A DNA stretch of 64,000 bases, from assembly GCA_947652115.1 (NCBI GenBank), contig OX393568.1:12992242-13056241 (forward strand). Direction: 5' to 3'. The position numbers and the translations under genes were made by a program. Below the pieces are notes generated by a model. It was not told the DNA's origin. It searched no databases and was given only the letters and a program-made list of their open reading frames with translations. Position 1 is the first letter of the stretch. Each line of letters begins with the position of its first letter. Below, piece by piece: positions 9,889 through 21,500 of the stretch. This stretch comes from Blastomussa wellsi. Lineage: Eukaryota; Cnidaria; Anthozoa; Scleractinia; Plerogyridae.

Positions 9889-12800
9889 TGCGAATAATTG
9901 ACAACACTACACGTCTCGTAGATGGGCGCTATGAAGTGGGCATGCTCTGGAGGAACGATGAGCGCTCGTTTCCGAATAACCTTCTCATGGCCAGACAGCG
10001 CCTGGAGTCACTGAGACGCCGCCTGACGAAGCCGGAGAATGAAGACATGGCCACAAAGTATCGTGAAGTAATGAACAGTTACATCAGTAGTGGATTTGCT
10101 CGCAAGTTGTCTGAGAAGGGTTAGATAAGAAGTCCAGTACCCAATGGTATCTCCCACATCACCCAGTAACTAGCCCTACCAAACCTGGAAAGGTGCGTAT
10201 TGTGTTTGATGCGACAGCTGAGTACGAAGGGACCTCGTTAAACAAGAATCTCTTGAGCGGGCCAGACATGACCAACAGTTTGGTCAGCGTACTCCTTCGT
10301 TTCCGCCAAGGCGCCGTTGGTATCGCTGCGGACATTGAAGGGATGTTCCACCAGATTCGTGTTCGTGAAGAAGACCAGGATTCATTGAGGTTCCTATGGT
10401 GGACAAATAGCTATGAGGACCCGGCTGACGTTTACGTTATGCAAGTACATATATTCGGCGCGGCATCCTCCCCTTGTGTTGCAAACTCCACCTTGCGGCG
10501 AGTTGCTGACGACAATGCTGAGGACTTCAGCCCCAGTGCTATTGCAGCTGTGAAGAGAAATTTCTACGTTGACGATGCTCTCCCTTCTGAGAATGATGAA
10601 CAGTCAGCAGTTCAACTGGCCCAAGATCTGATCGATATTCTGGCCCGAGGTAGTTTCAACCTGACCAAGTTTACGTCAAATTCAAAGGAAGTGCTTGAGG
10701 CAGTCCCAAGCAACAAGCTGTCCAACCAAGGGCTTAATCTCGATCTGGATGATCCGCCTATCGAAAGAGCGCTGGGGATACTTTGGTTCGTTGGAGATGA
10801 TACTCTTGGCTTCAAAATAAGACATCCTGACCGCCCTGAGACTAAACGTGGTATCTTGTCCACTGTTTGTTCCTTGTTTGACCCGCTGGGGTTCGCTGCA
10901 CCTGTCGCACTGGCTGCGAAATGTTTGATACAGGAGCTTTGGAAGGCTAATGTCGGATGGGACGAGCCCCTTGGTGAAGAGTTCTTGGGGAAGTGGAGGT
11001 CGTGGAAGGCTCAGCTACCATCCTTGTCACAGTTGCGAATCCCTCGATCCTATTTCTTGCAAGATGGTGACCCGCAAGACTGCAAGTTGCAGCTCCATGT
11101 CTTCTCAGATGCATCAGAGGTTGGGTACGGTGTATCATCCTATCTGCGTGCTGAATACCCGGATGGTCGGGTTCATTGTGCTTTCATCATGGGGAAGGCT
11201 AGGAACGCACCCGTGAAGTTCGTTAGTATTCCCAGACTAGAACTGCAGGCAGCTGTACTTGCAACTCGCGTATGTAAAATGCTTCAAGAAGAATTAGAAC
11301 TGAACATTGACAGGACATTCTTATGGACTGATAGTGAGATAGTATTGCACTAACTAAAGAATGAGAAACGAAGACTTCAAACCTTCGTAGCCAACAGAGT
11401 CGAAGAGATAAAGCAGCACTCACTTGTGCATAATTGGAATCATGTGCCAGGAACTTTAAATCCTGCAGATTATGTGTCAAGGGGATTGGCCCCATCTGCT
11501 CTGACTGCTGACCACAATTGGCTTCGTGGACCTAACTTTCTGTGGGGACCAGAAAATTCTGGGCCGAATCAAGAGCATAGACCTGTAACTTGTGAGGATT
11601 TGGAACTGAAGAAAGAAACTCATGCTCACTCTCTGGAGCTGACCCCTGAACCAGTTGCAGCCAAGAAAGAAGGCTCACAATTTGAATCCATCAATGACCC
11701 TGCAGAGGATCCCCTCCAAGCCCTGTTGACGACCTGCTCAGATTGGACCCGTCTTAGACGTAAGGTAGCATGGCTCTTAAGATTCATCCAGTTCATTAAG
11801 GATAAAGAGAAGGCCCAGACCGGAAGACTAACTGTGGATGATTTGAATGCAGCTACTGTGGCTATTGCGAAGTTTGTTCAGAGCTCAGCATATGCACAGG
11901 AGATAAAGGATCTGAAGTCGAATGGTGTCGTTAGAGCGTCCAGCAAAATTGCAGCCCTGAATCCTGAACTGGATGCCAATGGAGTCCTGAGAGTCAATGG
12001 ACGTGGCCAGAAAAGAGTACCTGAATTCACCATGGGCCGGCAAATCATTCTGCCCAGGAACCATGCTGTAGCTGAGAAGATTGTTCGTCATGTTCACAAT
12101 TTCATTGGCCACTTGGGGCGTGAGCATGTGACAGCCAAGTTGCGGGAAGAGTTCTGGATTCCCCAAATTCGCGTCCTCGTTCGTGCTGTTGTTAGCCGAT
12201 GTGTCAAGTGCAAGAAAGTTCTCGCTAAGCCCATGATCCAACAGATGGCACCTTTACCAGGGGCACGGCTCATGGCATATGAACCACTGGCATATGAATA
12301 CACTGGTATGGACCTTTTCGGCCCCCTGTACGTTAAACACGGCCGAGGGACCACAAAGCGTTGGTGTTGCCTCTTTACCTGTCTAACCACCCGTTGTGTG
12401 CACCTAGAAGTCGTTAACTCAATGGATACTGACGATTTCATCATGTGCTTGAGGCGCTTCATCAATCGTAGAGGTGAGGTGAAAGAAATACGTTGCGATA
12501 ATGGGTCTAATTTTGTGGGAGCCCAGCGTGAGTTAAAGGAGAGTATCGACAAATGGAATCAGGGACGGATCGAGGGCGAGCTTATCCAGCATGGCTGTAA
12601 ATGGCTATTTCAGCCCCCTACCGCATCGAGCATGTCGGGTGTGTGGGAACGTTTGGTTCGAAGCGCGAAGACCGTCCTGAAATCTATCGTGGGTGGACAT
12701 GTGGTCGCAGACGTGGTCCTACAAACACTTCTTACTGAGGTCGAGCGTGTCCTAAATGGCAGAGCCCTAACTGCGAATTCAGACGATCCCAGCGACTTTG

Positions 12801-13192
12801 AGCCGCTAACACCGGCTCACTTTCTGATGCAGCGTAAGGCTATTTGCTTGCCACCTGGAGTCTTCGATAAGACTGATATGTACAAGAAGAAGTGGAGGCA
12901 GGTGCAATATCTTGCCAACCTGTTCTGGGAGAGATGGCTTAAAGAGTACCTACCCAGTTTACAACCTCGGGCTAAATGGCGGAAGGCGTTGCCTAATGTC
13001 AAACCCAATGCGCTGGTGCTGCTAGTCAACGACAACACTCCAAGGGAGCATTGGAACCTCGGACGTGTCATCGAGACGTACCCTGGACCGGATGGCCTAG
13101 TGCGAACTGTTAAAGTTAAAACTAAGGATAGTGTTTACGTTCGCCCTATTCAAAAACTTTGTTTGTTGGAAAATGACCTGGAGTCCATGTGA
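9885..13192 (+). pseudogene. BEL Pol: RT, RNase H and integrase (one frameshift, one stop)
   Basis: Pol begins in a different frame by an ATGA-type overlap with the Gag-protease stop (9885). It shifts once more near 10120 and then stays in one frame to 13192, except for a TAA at 11351-11353. RT: VRIVFDATAEYEGTSLN, ADIEGMFHQIRV, catalytic NFYVDDAL (about 10560). RNase H: LHVFSDASEVGYG and TDSEIVLH just before the stop. Integrase: zinc domain (HVHNFIGHLGREH ... CVKCKK) and the catalytic triad Asp in GMDLFGPLY (about 12310), Asp in IRCDNGSNFVGA (about 12493), Glu in SGVWERLVRSAK (about 12640). After the core comes the BEL-type C-terminal domain (NDNTPREHWNLGRVIETYPG). All catalytic residues are present. 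Confidence 0.9.
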
Positions 13193-13227
13193 AAACCTAC
13201 GAAGTTGGGACGCTTTAGAGATCGCCC

Positions 13228-13241
13228 CAAGGCGGGGTGGA
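13228..13241 (+). other. polypurine-like tract of the BEL element
   Basis: Purine-rich caaggcggggtgga sits directly before the 3' LTR, the expected place for plus-strand priming. Confidence 0.5.
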
Positions 13242-13655
13242 TGTTGAGGCCGACTAGCGGCCTAATATACGAACCGATACGAACTGATATCGATTTATTT
13301 TGATCACGTGACTAATCGCACATGGTTTGTCAAAAAATGTTGTTTCGTGCCGTGGGACGCGATTGATGTTTATTTTGTTACGGTTTTCTACCTTTTCCTA
13401 CCGTCTTCGCACGGAATGTGTAAGTACTAGGTTTACAAGCGTTTGTTTTTACACAATGTGTTGTTAATTTTAGGTTTTTGCTCAGTTTTTACCGTAGGTG
13501 CAGACGATGGAAATGTCTGTAATCAGTGAGTCGAAGGTTGTATATTGTATCGTCATTGGCATTACGTCGTTGTGTTATACAGCTTCGCGTTCAGAGACTT
13601 CCTTTGTGTTCTGCAATTACGACGTTGAAAGACTTCTTGCGAATTGTCCCCAACA
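13242..13655 (+). repeat. 3' LTR of the BEL element
   Basis: 414 bp, TG...CA, matching 6488-6901 with two base differences; followed by the GCCCC target duplicate. Confidence 0.95.
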
Positions 13656-14072
13656 GCCCCCTTTTGGTGTTTTGCTAAGTTTAAGGGCTTTGATTTCACC
13701 CCAGTCCAGCTGAATTTTGGAAAGCCAATCACGCCCAAACAATGCTGGTCCTGGTGTCTCAACAACTTGTAAGGTTAGCTCTTTCTCTTGGCCCTTGAAC
13801 TTGACATTACACTTCATGTCTCCCTTAGGAGTTATTTTCTCCCCAGTGTAGGTTTTAAGTGTGATGTCGCTCTTTGCTAGTTTCACGTGACCAAAACGTT
13901 CCTTATACTGCTTGTATGGGAGTACAGACACAGCCGACCCAGTGTCTAGTTCCATCTTGATCACCCTTCCCTGTACCTCGGGGCTGACCCATATCACGTG
14001 ATCCTTGCTGTCCATGTTATGAACCTCAAGCGATCCTAAGTAGTCATCACTGTCTCCACCATCACTGTCCAT
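13656..14072 (-). CDS. gypsy 2 protease (5' part of pol, cut by BEL)
   Basis: Retropepsin-like protein on the minus strand, ATG at 14072, three bases before the gag stop at 14073-14075. It contains the active-site MELDTGSAVSVLP and the C-terminal ALFGRDWLSKIQLDWG block. 139 codons remain before the BEL LTR. The natural continuation is the RT-RNase H frame at 6482-5085; the phase is kept. Confidence 0.9.
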
Positions 14073-14920
14073 TTAATTAACTGGGGGTCGGGTACCCTGT
14101 GTCTCCCTCTTCTTGGATTTACAGGCCCTTTGAATATGACCGGTCTTGCTACAGTGGTAACATTTTTCCTTTTTGTACGGACAACTTTTGTGGTCATGAT
14201 TGCCCAAACAACGGTAGCAACTTTGCTCAGCAGACTCTTTATGGGATGGGAAACCCTTTTTCTCTGGAGGCTTAGCTTCCCACTTAGGCTTATAAAGCTT
14301 TTTGTCTGGCTTCTTGCCTGGCCTTGACTGGGATAACAAATCAACTGGGTGTGACTCTTCCCCCCCCTGGAGGGCTTCAACATCCTTGTAAGATTGCTCG
14401 ATGGCGATACATTTCGCTACAGCAATGTCAAATGTCAGTTCCTCGAGTTTGAGTTTCAAAAGCTCTGACATCATTTTCTTATCCCGAATTCCCGAAACCA
14501 ATCTATCTCGGAGCCTTTCCAATCGCATGGCTTCATTAAACTTGCATTCAGTAGCTAGATGCTTTAGAACAGCAACATATTGACTCACCGTTTCTCCCGC
14601 GTTTCGCGCTCGGTTATCAAACTCGTACCTGGCGACTAGAGCAGATTTCTGGGGCTTCAATTGCTTTTGGAGACGCTCAACGATCGTGTCGTACGTGAGA
14701 GAGTCTTCTTTTAACAATGTCCGGGCCACTAAATCTTTCGCAAGCTGGTACGTCTCAGTGGGGAGATTAGTCAACAGACGGCTTTCTTCTGTTTCGAGTC
14801 GGTCACTCCATTGGCCACGAAGAAGAATTCTAGCTGTTCTGCATACGCTTCGAAGTCAGTTCCCACAACAAATTTCTGAACTTTTCCGATGTTTCGAACC
14901 GGATTAACTTCGTCTGGCAT
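14073..14920 (-). pseudogene. gypsy 2 Gag (one frameshift)
   Basis: Minus strand, ATG at 14920 (MPDEVNPVRNIGKVQKFVVG). The frame is lost by a one-base shift near 14776 and recovered at 14774 (LTNLPTETYQLAKDLVART), then open to 14073. The body is a retroviral Gag-type helical region (YEFDNRARNAGETVSQYVAV). It ends with two knuckle-like motifs, CYRCLGNHDHKSC and the canonical CCHC box CYHCSKTGHIQRAC. Length (about 280 residues) is normal for the family. Confidence 0.85.
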
Positions 14921-14988
14921 CTTGAGACGTCGTGTGAATCTTGTTTAGGATGTCTTTCACCTTCTCTGCCGTGAAAAATCCCTTAAGA

Positions 14989-15005
14989 TCCCATCCTCGT
15001 CGCCA
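14989..15005 (-). other. primer-binding-like site of gypsy 2
   Basis: Minus strand tggcgacgaggatggg, four bases inside the 5' LTR boundary. Position and TGG start fit a tRNA-primed site; the tRNA was not determined. Confidence 0.55.
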
Positions 15006-15009
15006 AAAT

Positions 15010-15138
15010 TGTCATGTATTGACAAGACTACCGAACACACCACAAACAAGATGGCGGTCAACTCGAAAGCACATGTGATCAGAAAGATGCGCACGCATCT
15101 ATTTATAAATATGCAACCGTCACAGGGAGACCATAACA
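15010..15138 (-). repeat. 5' LTR of gypsy 2
   Basis: 129 bp, identical with 3430-3558; followed by target duplicate TGTAA at 15139-15143. Confidence 0.95.
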
Positions 15139-15571
15139 TGTAACTTCGGGTCCTTGACCGCCTGACTGCAACGTGGTTGAGTTTGGTAGAAGTGAATCGG
15201 CATCGTCGATTGGCTTCTGAACTTCGTGGCACTGACATAAGTTGGCTAAATGATCCTTCAATAAAGGACCATCCTTCCCTTGAAAAGTAAGAGTAAGATT
15301 GCTTTCCATGATACCTCGTTATCGTCAATCTATTATTGTCACTTTTAAAGGTCTTCGTTGTTCCGCCCGGTGACGACCATTTCCCATGTTGCTGAATAGT
15401 TTCTTACACAAATTTCTTCAAGGTTTCCAAGTCGCTAGTCCAAATCAGACGTTCACCTTTAACCAGAAGATTTTCTAGCTCAGGGCCATCGTGCTTAATC
15501 GAAAACAATTCGACAGTTATGTTCTCCGAGGAACTGTTATCGGAGCTGGTAGAAGCAGAACCGTCGGCCAT
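15139..15571 (-). pseudogene. LINE ORF1, 5' part (CR1/L2-like)
   Basis: N-terminal half of the ORF1 whose remainder is at 2572-3429. The start codon is at 15571 (MADGSASTSSDNSSSENITV). The typical coral ORF1 segments LENLLVKGERLIW and KWSSPGGTTKTFK follow with a stop and a frame change between them. A second open piece from 15309 (MESNLTLTFQGKDGPLLKD) runs to the gypsy 2 target site. Joining across the TGTAA duplicate keeps the frame. A short 5' leader back to about 15640 is probably LINE 5'UTR. The breaks make the copy non-functional. Confidence 0.72.
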
Positions 15572-15639
15572 GCTTGCTCAACAGACAATAGCGATTCGGA
15601 ATCTAATGATTCGGTGGGCCGCCGAGTCTCGAGCGAATG

Positions 15640-16619
15640 TAGAGTGAGTGCTCTTGAGGCGTGACACACTGGCTGGCCTTTCTGCATGAGGACAGCTCCC
15701 AGACCTGTTTCGGATGCGTAACACTGGATGGTGACTTCTTCATTGACGTTGTAGTATTTGAGTACCGGGGATTCAGTTAGGTACTTTTTCACAGTATTAA
15801 ATGCGATACTGTGCTGCGTCAACCACTGCCGCTCCGCGTCTTTATCTTCTAATCTTCGCGACGGCTCTGTCATTTCGCTTAGATGCGGCATGAACTTGGA
15901 AAGGTAGTTCACCATTCCAAGGAAACGCTTGAGTGCTGTGGCGTCTTCTGGTTCAGGCATAGCAACGGTCGATCTTCGATCTTCCGGGGGTCTGGTTTGA
16001 GTTCCTCAGGAGTGAGCTAGTGTCCCATGAATGGTACGTTTGTCTGAGCACGCTTGACTTTCTCTTTGTTCAGTTTCAAGTTCCATTCTCTGCATCTTGT
16101 GAAGAATAATCGCTCATTTTGTTCAAGGCTCTTGTAAGCTTCTTCAGTGGTGGCGCCAAAACCAGCGATAATAAAGTCATCAGCAATGACTTATACACAG
16201 TGGAGTCCCTCCACAAATTCGTGCATGGTTCTTTACCATTCTTCTGGATTAGAACTGATGCCAAAGGGCATGCGAAGCCAGCGGTAGCGTCCAAAGGGAG
16301 TGTTGAACGTAGTTTTGTAGTTGGACTCGCGATCTAGTTTCTTATCCTGTTGCTTCTTCAGGTGTCCCTGCTGTCGGAATCGTGGTTTAGGTTTCTTCTG
16401 ACACCAGATAGCGTTTTATGTCGTACGTTGAAACGATAAATAGAGAGAGACGCGACGCGAGTGCTTGTTAACTCCTAATCTAATGCCGGCTTGTGTATTC
16501 TGAGAGTCACATGAATCAATAGTAATCTTTCTATGATCTCGCGATATGCGTGGGGTAATCAGAGGTGTCGATTACACTACTATTATAAACACATTAAGAT
16601 CACCCGAGTTAGTGTCACA
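15640..16619 (-). mobile_element. degenerate gypsy remnant 3 with 5' LTR
   Basis: Minus-strand gypsy remnant. From its 5' side: an LTR (16419-16619), a priming-like tggtgtcagaag (16395-16406), a short basic piece (QKKPKPRFRQQGHLKK) that looks like the end of Gag, then a direct jump into RT (TPFGRYRWLRMPFGISS), an IADDFI-type catalytic box behind a stop, thumb (LKRFLGMVNYLSKFMPHLSE) and RNase H start (CYASETGLGAVLMQ). Stops and shifts are frequent and protease plus the RT fingers are deleted. The LINE leader follows at about 15640, so the LINE probably inserted here. Confidence 0.75.
16419..16619 (-). repeat. LTR of gypsy remnant 3
   Basis: 201 bp with TG...CA ends (tgtcgtacg ... agtgtcaca) and a priming-like site at the expected distance. 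The second LTR is not seen in the window. Confidence 0.55.
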
Positions 16620-18493
16620 ATACAATGTCACAATCCGGTATCGTTACAGAAGCCTATGTAATTCTTGGTGAACAGATGCCTATAGGTTGCTACGAATTCT
16701 CGGAAGAGTTGCCCTTTGCGGACTCGGTATTTTCCTTGCAGGGTAGGCGAAAGCTACATGCGAAGCTGTGTCATCTTGGGCGCGGCGATTTTATCGCGAT
16801 TTTCACGAGTGATCCTTTCGTTTTAACCATTGGTTGTTTACAAGGCCGGTCATCGACACTCACCCAGTCACGTTGGCACCTGGGAAAGGCAGTGGCCTCC
16901 TCATGATAGGAAAGCAGCGTTTAAGTTATGGAGGCGTGAAGCCAGACACCTCTCAATCACTGGCAGTTGTGTCACCAAAGACCAAGTAAGTTCGTGAGAC
17001 GATTAAGTTAATAGATAGGATATTAAAACTGAAGCGAACTTGTTAAGTCCTAAAAGTAACGATCTTTCTCATGATATTTGAAACGCAAGAACCTGGCATT
17101 TCCCTAGAGAAATGCCAGGTATGTACATGGGAGGCTGTTGGCAAGGCGAGGAAGTAAGCTGTTTACCCCAATCTCCACTCTATACGACTTAACTTAAACA
17201 GTTAAAGACCATTTAGCCTTGAAAATTAGCATGGGATGGTTCCCATTGAAGCAACAGTTTACTTCGAAGCAAGTCACAAAGATAGGATCTATCACTTAAG
17301 TTTTAGACTGAAGGCATCGGTGTCACATGTTAAAATTCTTACCATTACCAGAAATCGTGGACACCTTGAGCAGTAAAAAATAGTCAGCGTTATAACACAT
17401 ATCGCTTCAGCATGTCATGATCCAATATGGCGGCAGTTGAGGCTCGGTCCGAATTGAGACGTGACTGTGAAATGCTACAAAATTTAAGCACTGGAGACAT
17501 ATTGTATGTTGAATAAGAAAAAAGGCAGATATCACGCGATCAAGTTAAATCCACGGTCTTTTATGAGGCAGAACGTGTCCGAGCCGAGATAACGCGGATG
17601 ATGCATATGACCAAATGAACAGAAATTCTTGCTGCTGGGAAGCCTTCTCAGTTTCATATAATGAAGGAGAAATTCTGTAATCAATTTCAGTGCTCACTTT
17701 GCTTAAGGCTTTTTGTAATTCACGAAGATATCAAACATTCTGAGAGAAATTATTTGCCTTTAATATTAGATTTTGTGTTTCCCGCGTATTTACCTCCAAA
17801 TAAACCTAGCCTGGGTGCTGATTGGGAGGCCTGGAACCGATAATATCCCGTGAAACATCGCTGGTTTAACAGAAACAGACAAAATGGCTGATCAAAAACA
17901 ATTTTAAAGTAAATTAACAAGTAAGTTAACCTACACTTGGATACCTGTTTTTTAGATCAGTGCGTAGCTTACACACAACTAAAACTGATTGGAGTCGCGC
18001 AGTAGTGACATTAAAGCTCAGAAATGTTTAATTCGGACAAAACTGTATTTTCTCATACATTTCCTTACTCGATATGGTCGCCATTTGGGACCTTACAACG
18101 CAGGCGCGGCTGCCATTTTGTCCCAAATTTCTGCTTATGACTCAACTGCTACTTTCTCTGCTTCTAGTAAATCATTTTTCAATTTTTATTTTCACTTAGG
18201 TTAGGCAGCAAGCATCATAGAAGCGATAAAGAGCGGCTACCAATGAATCTGTAATTTCCCTTATGTTTCTTTGTATTTCGCGCGTGCTTTTCGAGCGAAG
18301 TTCTCTGCATACCCTAAGCCTCGCATTCATGTTCATAAGGCTCTCGCCCCAGGGCCGTCGGGGAATTCGAATGCGACGATGGTATTCAGGAGGTATTCAG
18401 CAGTTTCGGTTGTTAAACAGGTATACGTGGTAACATCAGGTAATATAGTGTGTCACGTTACTTCACGTGTTCCTTCTCGCGTGCGTTTATGGC
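16620..18493. other. upstream region of the PWP2 homologue; no gene recognised
   Basis: No coding frame here resembles a known protein. Several ATGGC/GCCAT motifs of the kind bound by YY1-like factors occur (ccaatatggcggc at 17421, aaaatggctg at 17882, gctgccattttg at 18109). That would suit a promoter of a ribosome-biogenesis gene, but this is only suggestive. The transcription start is not identifiable. Confidence 0.4.
17091..17120. repeat. perfect 12-bp stem with 6-base loop
   Basis: acctggcatttc (17091-17102) is the exact reverse complement of 17109-17120, with loop cctaga. Function unknown. Confidence 0.6.
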
Positions 18494-18517
18494 ATGAAAA
18501 TGGCTCTTTCTTTCAAG
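18494..18517 (+). other. PWP2: PWP2 exon 1 (coding part)
   Basis: Encodes MKMALSFK and ends at donor gtattt in phase 0. Chosen because the next exon starts exactly with FSN, as in PWP2 of other species where a short basic N-terminus precedes it. Weakest of the ten exons because of its length. Confidence 0.65.
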
Positions 18518-21500
18518 GTATTTATCTAAAATATTAAACAAGGTATTACGGTAATTAATTCTAATAACGCCATGTTTTAACTCCTATTTTATATCGTGTG
18601 TTCAGTTTTCAAATATTCTAGGTACTGTTTATCGGCAAGGTAACGTGGTTTTCACTGCGGACGGCGATTGTGTTTTGAGTCCAGTGGGTAACCGGGCATC
18701 AGTTTTTGACCTCAAAAAGTAAGTATTCTTTCCTGTGATAAATTGTAAGTGTATGTAGTACCCTGGATGCTAGCTTTCCTATTTTCTTGTCCGATGTTCC
18801 AGCCGGTATAGCTACTGTAATGATCGTGCCAATATGATGTAATGTTTACATTTTTGTTGCGGCTTCTGGGAGCGTGATGATATCAATGGATGAAAATCAA
18901 ACATTCATTGCAATCAGTATAGTGAATGAAAATCTCTAATAAAAATTGAAAATTACTCACCGAGATGTCTAAATATTGTTGATTTTTATCGATATGAATG
19001 GCTGATTGTGTAACAGTATAAAAAACCGGTTGCAAAGACAACAATGACGTAAAGTATATGAAGTAATTCACATGTGAACTGCAGATGTAGATGAAAGTGA
19101 GAAATGATCATCGCAGGGAATTTCCAATTTAAGCACTTGGAATAAAGCAGCCTGAAAAAATTCAGGGCTTCAGCAGGAATCGAACAACACCTGTGCGATG
19201 CTCTACATGTACCAACTGAGCTAGAGGGGGGCGTAAGGGGGGTCTGAAAACCGCAAAATACGCCAAAAGACTGCACGTACATGGAGGCCACAATATGAAA
19301 GCTGAAGTCAGCAAGACTTGTGATATATTCTGATAACATTGTGCGTTAATATTAAACATACCATCATAACGCCAACGGTATGTACTACACTAACTGAGTG
19401 TTGGCGACCATAATTCCATGGCTGGTCACCAACAGGCGACTAACTTTTAGCATTGTGTCAATGTTCTGAATGAGCGCCCAAGGAATTAAATCGAAGAATT
19501 TTGCGTTTGATTTCAGCAAGAAACTTACCCCTTGTCTTGTCGAAGTTTTTAATCTCTACAAAAAGTAATTATGATTAAAAGTAAAGGTAAGATTCCCATT
19601 AGATGTCCTTCAAAAACCGTTGTAAACCACGCATTTAGCCATATTTGAAAATCCTTTATCGTTAGCACGTTTAAGGTGGATCGTACCAGTTTTTCGTACG
19701 TGGGAAGTCTGGTGACGAGCGTGCGCGTCACGCGCGAGATAGTCCGCGATTTATAGCTGAAAATACAAAACAAATATGGCGGCACGTGGGTTATTACATG
19801 CAAGGTTGCTTTTGTTCTATTTATCAGAGATTGGATCAACAAGAAAGTTGTTCTTTGAGCATCAGTTCTTCGGCAATTTGAAATGCGTCAACTTTTTTTG
19901 GAACTCAATGCCCGAATTACAAAGTTAAAATTCCCGTTTGTGCTGCGATCGATCCTGTCGGGGATCGCAAAGATCTTATCGTTTCTGACAGCTTCGGTTT
20001 CAACAGAATGTGGCAAATCAAACAAAACTTTGAAAGGAAATCGTTAAAAGGGAGGCCAAACGTTCAATAAAACAGTTCACGGCACAACCACTAACTAATT
20101 CCACAGCGGTTATACACGAATACTTGGTATTCTTTTTACAAATTGTGCAGGCAGAGGGCAGTTTTTTCCTCCACAAAGACATAACTCGCCCGAAGATGGA
20201 AAGACGCGGGAAAAGTGAGTATGAAGGAACTGTTTGCGCATGCGACATGAACGAAACGAACCACGGGCTCAATGGATATACATTATAATAATGTATGAAT
20301 TTTATTCGATGCGTCTGTTGTGCGACGCCTAAATTGAAGACGCGCTATCGCAATTGTATCCGTCCTGGCCAGACGGATACAACGTCTTGGACTAATTTAA
20401 TTCATCGGACGAACGTAATTCGATTTATATGTTGCGCAATCGTCGAATTTAATTGCCAGCTGGTCCTTGAATTAAATTCGTCCGAATTAAATTCAACGAT
20501 TGTGCGACGTATAAACAGGGCCTAAATCAAACAAAGTTTATTTCAATTTCATTTCATTTGTCCACCTTTGATAGTAAATTTTAGGTTTTCAAAGTGAAAA
20601 AAACAAACAGCATCTGGCTCAAGTCTCGCACATGGTAATCTTATACGCGTCACATTTTTGGCGAATTTTTCCTTTTATTTGCTCACCACATTATCGCTTT
20701 ACTCTTCAGCACAATGTGATAATGATGCAGAATATTTACAGTATTTATTGATGTCAACACCGGACCTCACGTCCTGAATATTGCAACGTAACAATTCTAC
20801 GAATTCATTCATTCATTCCATCGGCAAAAATAGGGAGTCTGAATTTCTGTTCGACTGCTAGGGGAAAATTGCAGGGTATAGTTTTTATTTGTCCGGCCAG
20901 ATATGAGCTGTGACCGAGCTAAAACGTACTTGGCTGGTCATTGTGACAGGAGACTCTACAGAAATTATTTTCAGCCCTGCCTGGGGTAAGTTCACGTTTA
21001 TTTCAACCAAAAAAATAAACATTACTCTAAATAAGTTTTCGATAGTAGGATGCTTTCAATATTCCCATACATTTCTTTATATTTAGAACATAATTATAAA
21101 GACACGCTGCTTGTATGGGCACCCTGTGGTTTTTACACCACTGAGTGCTTAGCACCATAACCTAAGGTTACTGAACAGGTTTGCGGGTGCTTTGCACAAA
21201 AAGATTGTCACGCGCGTGTAATTTGAGGGAAGTGCCTAAGCTTATGCATCACTTTAAAGATTATAGAACCAAGAATGTTGTGGAAATGTTTTTAACTGGT
21301 GAAATTAAATGTAAGAGAAGCTGCAGTCAGTTAAATGCAAATAGAACAATGTTTATAAGTGCGGCAAACTCGTGTCGGATTTTGGCCCTTCGAAGTAAAC
21401 AATGACTGCATGTCACTCAGCACATGTTTGGCTTTAAAAGTGTGTCAGGGAATCATTAGATTAGCTCTCAAAATAAAGTTATTATAATTCAAATTTCGTT

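Larger units (their letters stand above)
6488..13655 (+). mobile_element. BEL/Pao LTR retrotransposon nested in gypsy 2
   Basis: 7168-bp plus-strand element with 414-bp LTRs (6488-6901 and 13242-13655) beginning TGTTGAGG and ending CCCCAACA. It is flanked by the 5-bp duplication GCCCC (6483-6487 and 13656-13660). The two LTRs differ at only two adjacent bases (aa versus cg near 6806 and 13564). The internal region encodes Gag (DUF1759-like), zinc knuckles, a BEL-type protease, RT, RNase H and integrase, with two frame changes and one stop. It lies antisense to the host gypsy element. Confidence 0.95.
3430..15138 (-). mobile_element. Ty3/gypsy retrotransposon 2, complete but split by a BEL element
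   Basis: Minus-strand element bounded by two identical 129-bp LTRs (3430-3558 and 15010-15138) and flanked by the 5-bp duplication TGTAA (3425-3429 and 15139-15143). Without the nested BEL insertion and its GCCCC duplicate it is about 4.54 kb. The order from its 5' end is LTR, priming-like site, gag, protease-RT-RNase H, integrase, purine tract, LTR. LTR identity indicates a recent insertion. It landed inside the LINE ORF1, whose reading frame resumes across the duplicated 5 bp. Confidence 0.95.

Noticed and set aside
3430..15138. Two separate gypsy fragments either side of the BEL element
   Set aside because: Identical LTRs, a shared TGTAA duplication and a pol frame that keeps phase across the BEL target duplicate show a single split element.
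16625..16906. 93-codon plus-strand open frame beside the gypsy remnant 3 LTR
   Set aside because: No recognisable motif, composition not protein-like, next to decayed retroelement sequence.
19140..19225. tRNA gene
   Set aside because: A and B boxes are present but the acceptor stem does not pair and a SINE-type hairpin follows; treated as a SINE remnant.
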